From assembly GCA_015057635.1 (NCBI GenBank), contig SVEB01000020.1:1-64000 (forward strand): a DNA stretch of 64,000 nt, written 5' to 3'. Source of the stretch: Lachnospiraceae bacterium. Its GTDB lineage: Bacteria; Bacillota; Clostridia; Lachnospirales; Lachnospiraceae. This document shows positions 61,376-64,000 of this stretch, one piece after another. The notes beneath the pieces were generated by a model. It was not told the origin of the DNA. It saw only the letters and a program-made list of their open reading frames with translations, and searched no databases. Made by a program: the position numbers and the translations under genes. Positions within the stretch are counted from its first letter, which is position 1. Each line of letters starts with the position of its first letter.

Positions 61376-62392
61376 ATGGCGACGATTCGAGATTTGTCAT
61401 TAAAATGTGGCGTTTCGGTATCAACAGTGAGTAAGGCACTAAACGGATATAAGGATATTGGAGAAGAGACGAGAAAGAATATCTTAAAGACCGCTGTTGA
61501 GATGGGGTATTTCCCAGATGCGAATGCCAGAGCACTAAAGCTGAAGAAGACGTATAATATCGGAGTTATGTTTTCCACGTTATCGGGCCATGGGTTACGG
61601 AATGAATATTTTGCACATGTATTGGCTGCGTTACGGGAATATGCATCGAATAAAGGCTACGATATTACGTTTTTAGAGCATAACATAGGAAATCGTAAGA
61701 TGACGTACTTAGAGCACTGCAGATACCGAAACTTTGACGGGGTCTGCATTATTTGTGCAGAATTTTCGGAACCGGAAGTCACAGAGATTGTGAATTCGGA
61801 TTTTCCGGTTGTGGTGGTGGATCATTCATTTAATGGAGCGATATCCATTCTCTCAGATAATATTGAGGGCATGAGACAGCTGACAGAGTACATAATTGAA
61901 CAGGGCCATAAAAAGATCGCGTATATACATGGGAATAAGTCGAGCGTGACACATAACCGGCTGGTAAGTTTTTTTAACGTGTTGCGGGAACACCAGATTA
62001 CAATACCTGCTGAATATGTGGTAGAGGGAGTCTACCGTAGTGCGGAGGTAGCTGAGAAGGTTACCGAACAGCTGTTATCATTAAAGGATCCGCCTACCTG
62101 TATTATCGCACCGGACGATTACGCGGCTCTTGGAGTGATGAATGCGGCAAGAAGGAGAGGACTTGAAATTCCGAGGGATCTATCCGTGGCAGGCTATGAT
62201 GGGATCTCTGTCTCACAGGCATTAGAACCGAAACTGACGACGGTCAGACAGGATACCGATAAGATTGGAGCTGAGGCTGCAAAGCAGCTTATTAATCTCA
62301 TTGAACGGCCAATGGCCACTTCATTAGAGAATATATACCTGAAGGTTCAGCTTAACAAAGGTGCATCAGTGAAACCACTGAAGCAGAGCTAA
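61376..62392 (+). CDS. LacI-family transcriptional regulator
   Basis: This 338-residue repressor has an N-terminal helix-turn-helix (TIRDLSLKCGVSVSTVSKAL) with the hinge region and a periplasmic-binding-like sensor domain (from about residue 60). Effector-pocket-type pieces are CIICAEFSEPEVTE, PDDYAALGVMNAA and VAGYDGISVSQALEP. I chose ATG 61376 as the family usually starts MATIRDL. It precedes a sugar-type solute-binding protein by 63 nt and may regulate it, with a sugar as effector (inference). Confidence 0.92.
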   Translation: MATIRDLSLKCGVSVSTVSKALNGYKDIGEETRKNILKTAVEMGYFPDANARALKLKKTYNIGVMFSTLSGHGLRNEYFAHVLAALREYASNKGYDITFLEHNIGNRKMTYLEHCRYRNFDGVCIICAEFSEPEVTEIVNSDFPVVVVDHSFNGAISILSDNIEGMRQLTEYIIEQGHKKIAYIHGNKSSVTHNRLVSFFNVLREHQITIPAEYVVEGVYRSAEVAEKVTEQLLSLKDPPTCIIAPDDYAALGVMNAARRRGLEIPRDLSVAGYDGISVSQALEPKLTTVRQDTDKIGAEAAKQLINLIERPMATSLENIYLKVQLNKGASVKPLKQS

Positions 62393-62455
62393 TGGATTGG
62401 GGACAGGAGAAGGCTTTACTGACACTGGAATTATTTTATTAAGGAGGAGAACGGA

Positions 62456-63937
62456 ATGAAAAAAGTTCAAAAATTTTTAGCAGTCACGTTGGCAATGGCG
62501 TTAGTTGCATCTTCCTTTACGGGGTGCGGCAAGAAGGCAGAAGAATCCGACAGCAGTGCGACGACGAAGAATGATACACAACAGACAGCAACCGCAACAC
62601 CAACAGAGGCAGCAAAGGAAGAGACCAAGACAGACGAACCGGCAAAAGAGGAAACGGAAGCAGAAGCAACGCCAACTACTGCTCCGACCCCGACCCCGGC
62701 AGTTATGGGTGATACATCAAGAGAAGATGCATTCTATGTATATTCTTATAATACAGATGCTTTAAACAATGTTATGAATTATTTCCAAAAATTCTATCCG
62801 GAAGATGCAGAACGTATTGTTTATGTAAATACAGGCGGCAGCAACTATTATCAGACAAAATTGGATGCAATGCTTCAGGAGCCATCGAATGCACAGTATC
62901 CGGATTTATATGTAGCAGAGATCGATTATCTGCAGAAGTATACCGATAGTGAGTACTCCATAGATGTATCAGAACTTGGCATTACGCCGGACGATTATAA
63001 GAATCAGTATCCTTATACCTTAGATCTTGCAAGCGTAGATGGCAAAGTGAAAGGTCTTTCCTGGCAGGCAGCACCAGGTGCTATGATGTATCGTAGAAGC
63101 CTTGCAAAAGAATATCTTGGAACAGAGGAACCAGAAGAAGTACAGGAGTATTTCAAAGACTGGAACACAATGTTAGAGACCGCTAAGATGATCAATGACA
63201 AATCCGGCGGCAAGACAAAACTGCTTTCAGGTGTTGATGATGTAAAACGTGTATACCAGGCTGCAAGAACTTCTGCTTGGTATGATGACAACTCCAAGCT
63301 TATGGTTGATCAGACAATGCTTGATTATATGGATTATGCAAAACAGCTGTATGATTTAGGCCTTACCAATAATACAACTCAGTGGACCGATGCATGGTCA
63401 GCTAATGCAGCAAGTGATAGTACCTTTGCTTATATGGGATGTACCTGGTTCTTACAGTGGACACTGAAACAGAACTGTGGCGGTACAAAACCTGGCGAAG
63501 GAACCTATGGTGACTGGGCAATGTGTGCAGGTCCTCAGAGCTATTACTGGGGCGGATGCTGGTTATGTGTAAGTCCGGAATGCTCCGATAAGGAATTAGC
63601 AGCTAAGATCTTAAAAGCAGCAACCTGTGATACGGAAGTTATGAAGGAGATCTGCAAAGGTTCTCTTGACTATGTAAACAATAAAGAAGCAATCGCACAG
63701 TTAGCAGACGAAGGAGAAGGTACATTTGATTTCTTAGGTGGACAGGATTTCTTAAAATACTTCTCTCCATTAGCAGACTCTATTACCTTACCTCCTGCAC
63801 GTGGTGAAGATTTCTATATTACTCTGGAATTTGATAAACAGGTAACACAATATACAACTGGTGCGAAGACAAAGGATCAGGCAGTTGCAGACTTCGAGAC
63901 AGCAGTGGTCGATCTGTATCCATATCTTTCAAAGTAG
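62456..63937 (+). CDS. Extracellular solute-binding lipoprotein (ABC sugar transporter type)
   Basis: This 493-residue protein has a lipoprotein signal (KKVQKFLAVTLAMALVASSF, lipobox TGC, Cys at about residue 23). A Thr/Ala/Glu/Pro-rich linker (TPTTAPTPTPAV) runs to about residue 85, and a family 1 solute-binding domain follows (DALNNVMNYFQKFYPEDAERI, AEIDYLQKYTDSE). The partner permeases are not in view. A terminator lies directly downstream, typical of genes whose binding protein is made in excess of the permease. Together with the LacI gene it suggests a carbohydrate uptake locus continuing to the right. Confidence 0.9.
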   Translation: MKKVQKFLAVTLAMALVASSFTGCGKKAEESDSSATTKNDTQQTATATPTEAAKEETKTDEPAKEETEAEATPTTAPTPTPAVMGDTSREDAFYVYSYNTDALNNVMNYFQKFYPEDAERIVYVNTGGSNYYQTKLDAMLQEPSNAQYPDLYVAEIDYLQKYTDSEYSIDVSELGITPDDYKNQYPYTLDLASVDGKVKGLSWQAAPGAMMYRRSLAKEYLGTEEPEEVQEYFKDWNTMLETAKMINDKSGGKTKLLSGVDDVKRVYQAARTSAWYDDNSKLMVDQTMLDYMDYAKQLYDLGLTNNTTQWTDAWSANAASDSTFAYMGCTWFLQWTLKQNCGGTKPGEGTYGDWAMCAGPQSYYWGGCWLCVSPECSDKELAAKILKAATCDTEVMKEICKGSLDYVNNKEAIAQLADEGEGTFDFLGGQDFLKYFSPLADSITLPPARGEDFYITLEFDKQVTQYTTGAKTKDQAVADFETAVVDLYPYLSK

Positions 63938-63968
63938 CAGATTAAGATGTAAGAATGAAAATTAAAAT

Positions 63969-63998
63969 ACGGGTATCCGCTTTTGCGGATACCCGTTT
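63969..63998 (+). terminator. Hairpin terminator after the solute-binding protein gene
   Basis: ACGGGTATCCGC/GCGGATACCCGT with TTTT loop is followed by a short T-tract at the window edge. Confidence 0.85.
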
Positions 63999-64000
63999 AA

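Overview
The window looks like the chromosome of a motile, spore-forming Firmicute of the class Clostridia, most likely family Lachnospiraceae (Roseburia/Eubacterium-like). The signs are a moderate GC content, AGGAGG-type ribosome binding sites, spmA/spmB, AbrB, the Bacillus-type yaaR-holB-yaaT-rsmI cluster, a long-form SRP RNA, T-box and SAM-I leaders, and a flagellin operon. The species cannot be fixed from sequence reading alone. Apart from one structured operon, one repeat family and several uncharacterised proteins, the gene content is housekeeping.

Layout. 1-4 kb: a partial tRNA-Lys, an AI-2E-type permease, then trxA, trmB and a transglutaminase-like gene on the minus strand. 4.1-10.9 kb: a decarboxylase, a guanylate-kinase-like enzyme, yaaR, holB, yaaT, trmN6-like, rsmI and a convergent abrB. 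This is the conserved B. subtilis order, but with the thymidylate kinase slot filled by a guanylate-kinase-like protein. 11.2-18 kb: spmA/spmB, a membrane protein, a PfkB kinase, tatD-rsmA, a double GNAT protein and a Cys-rich protein. 18-25 kb: an ABC-F ATPase, yqeY, a long Lys/Glu/Arg coiled-coil protein, GNAT-nrdG-tadA on the minus strand, and the SRP RNA gene.

25.3-37.2 kb is the most unusual part. A tight plus-strand operon encodes a protein with a degenerate cyclic-nucleotide-binding fold, a MukF/JetA-like protein, a MukE/JetB-like protein and a 1474-residue MukB/JetC-like SMC ATPase. A 903-residue protein with a degenerate AAA+ domain follows. This resembles the core of a MksBEF/Wadjet condensin, but no JetD/MksG nuclease gene lies beside it and the Walker B glutamate position of the SMC subunit is asparagine.

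37-48 kb: a short SbsA-like domain protein, flavin reductase, shikimate kinase, murA, CsoR, SAM-riboswitch-controlled metK, a two-component system, a pseudouridine synthase, a TM1266-like regulator and a DUF885 lipoprotein. 48.2-53.5 kb: a FliK-like protein, flagellin and FliS behind a sigma-28/SigD-like promoter. 53.7-60.2 kb: a lipoprotein, a cytidylate-kinase-like protein, a YtvI-like permease, T-box-controlled proS and pncB. 60.2-61.3 kb: a gene desert that is strongly purine-rich on the plus strand for most of its length. 61.4-64 kb: a LacI regulator and a sugar-type solute-binding lipoprotein.

Three intergenic regions (22.6, 54.7 and 60.3 kb) carry copies of one palindromic element of about 190-220 nt. 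Its terminal hairpin and internal-loop boxes are conserved, while its other stems differ in sequence but remain self-complementary.
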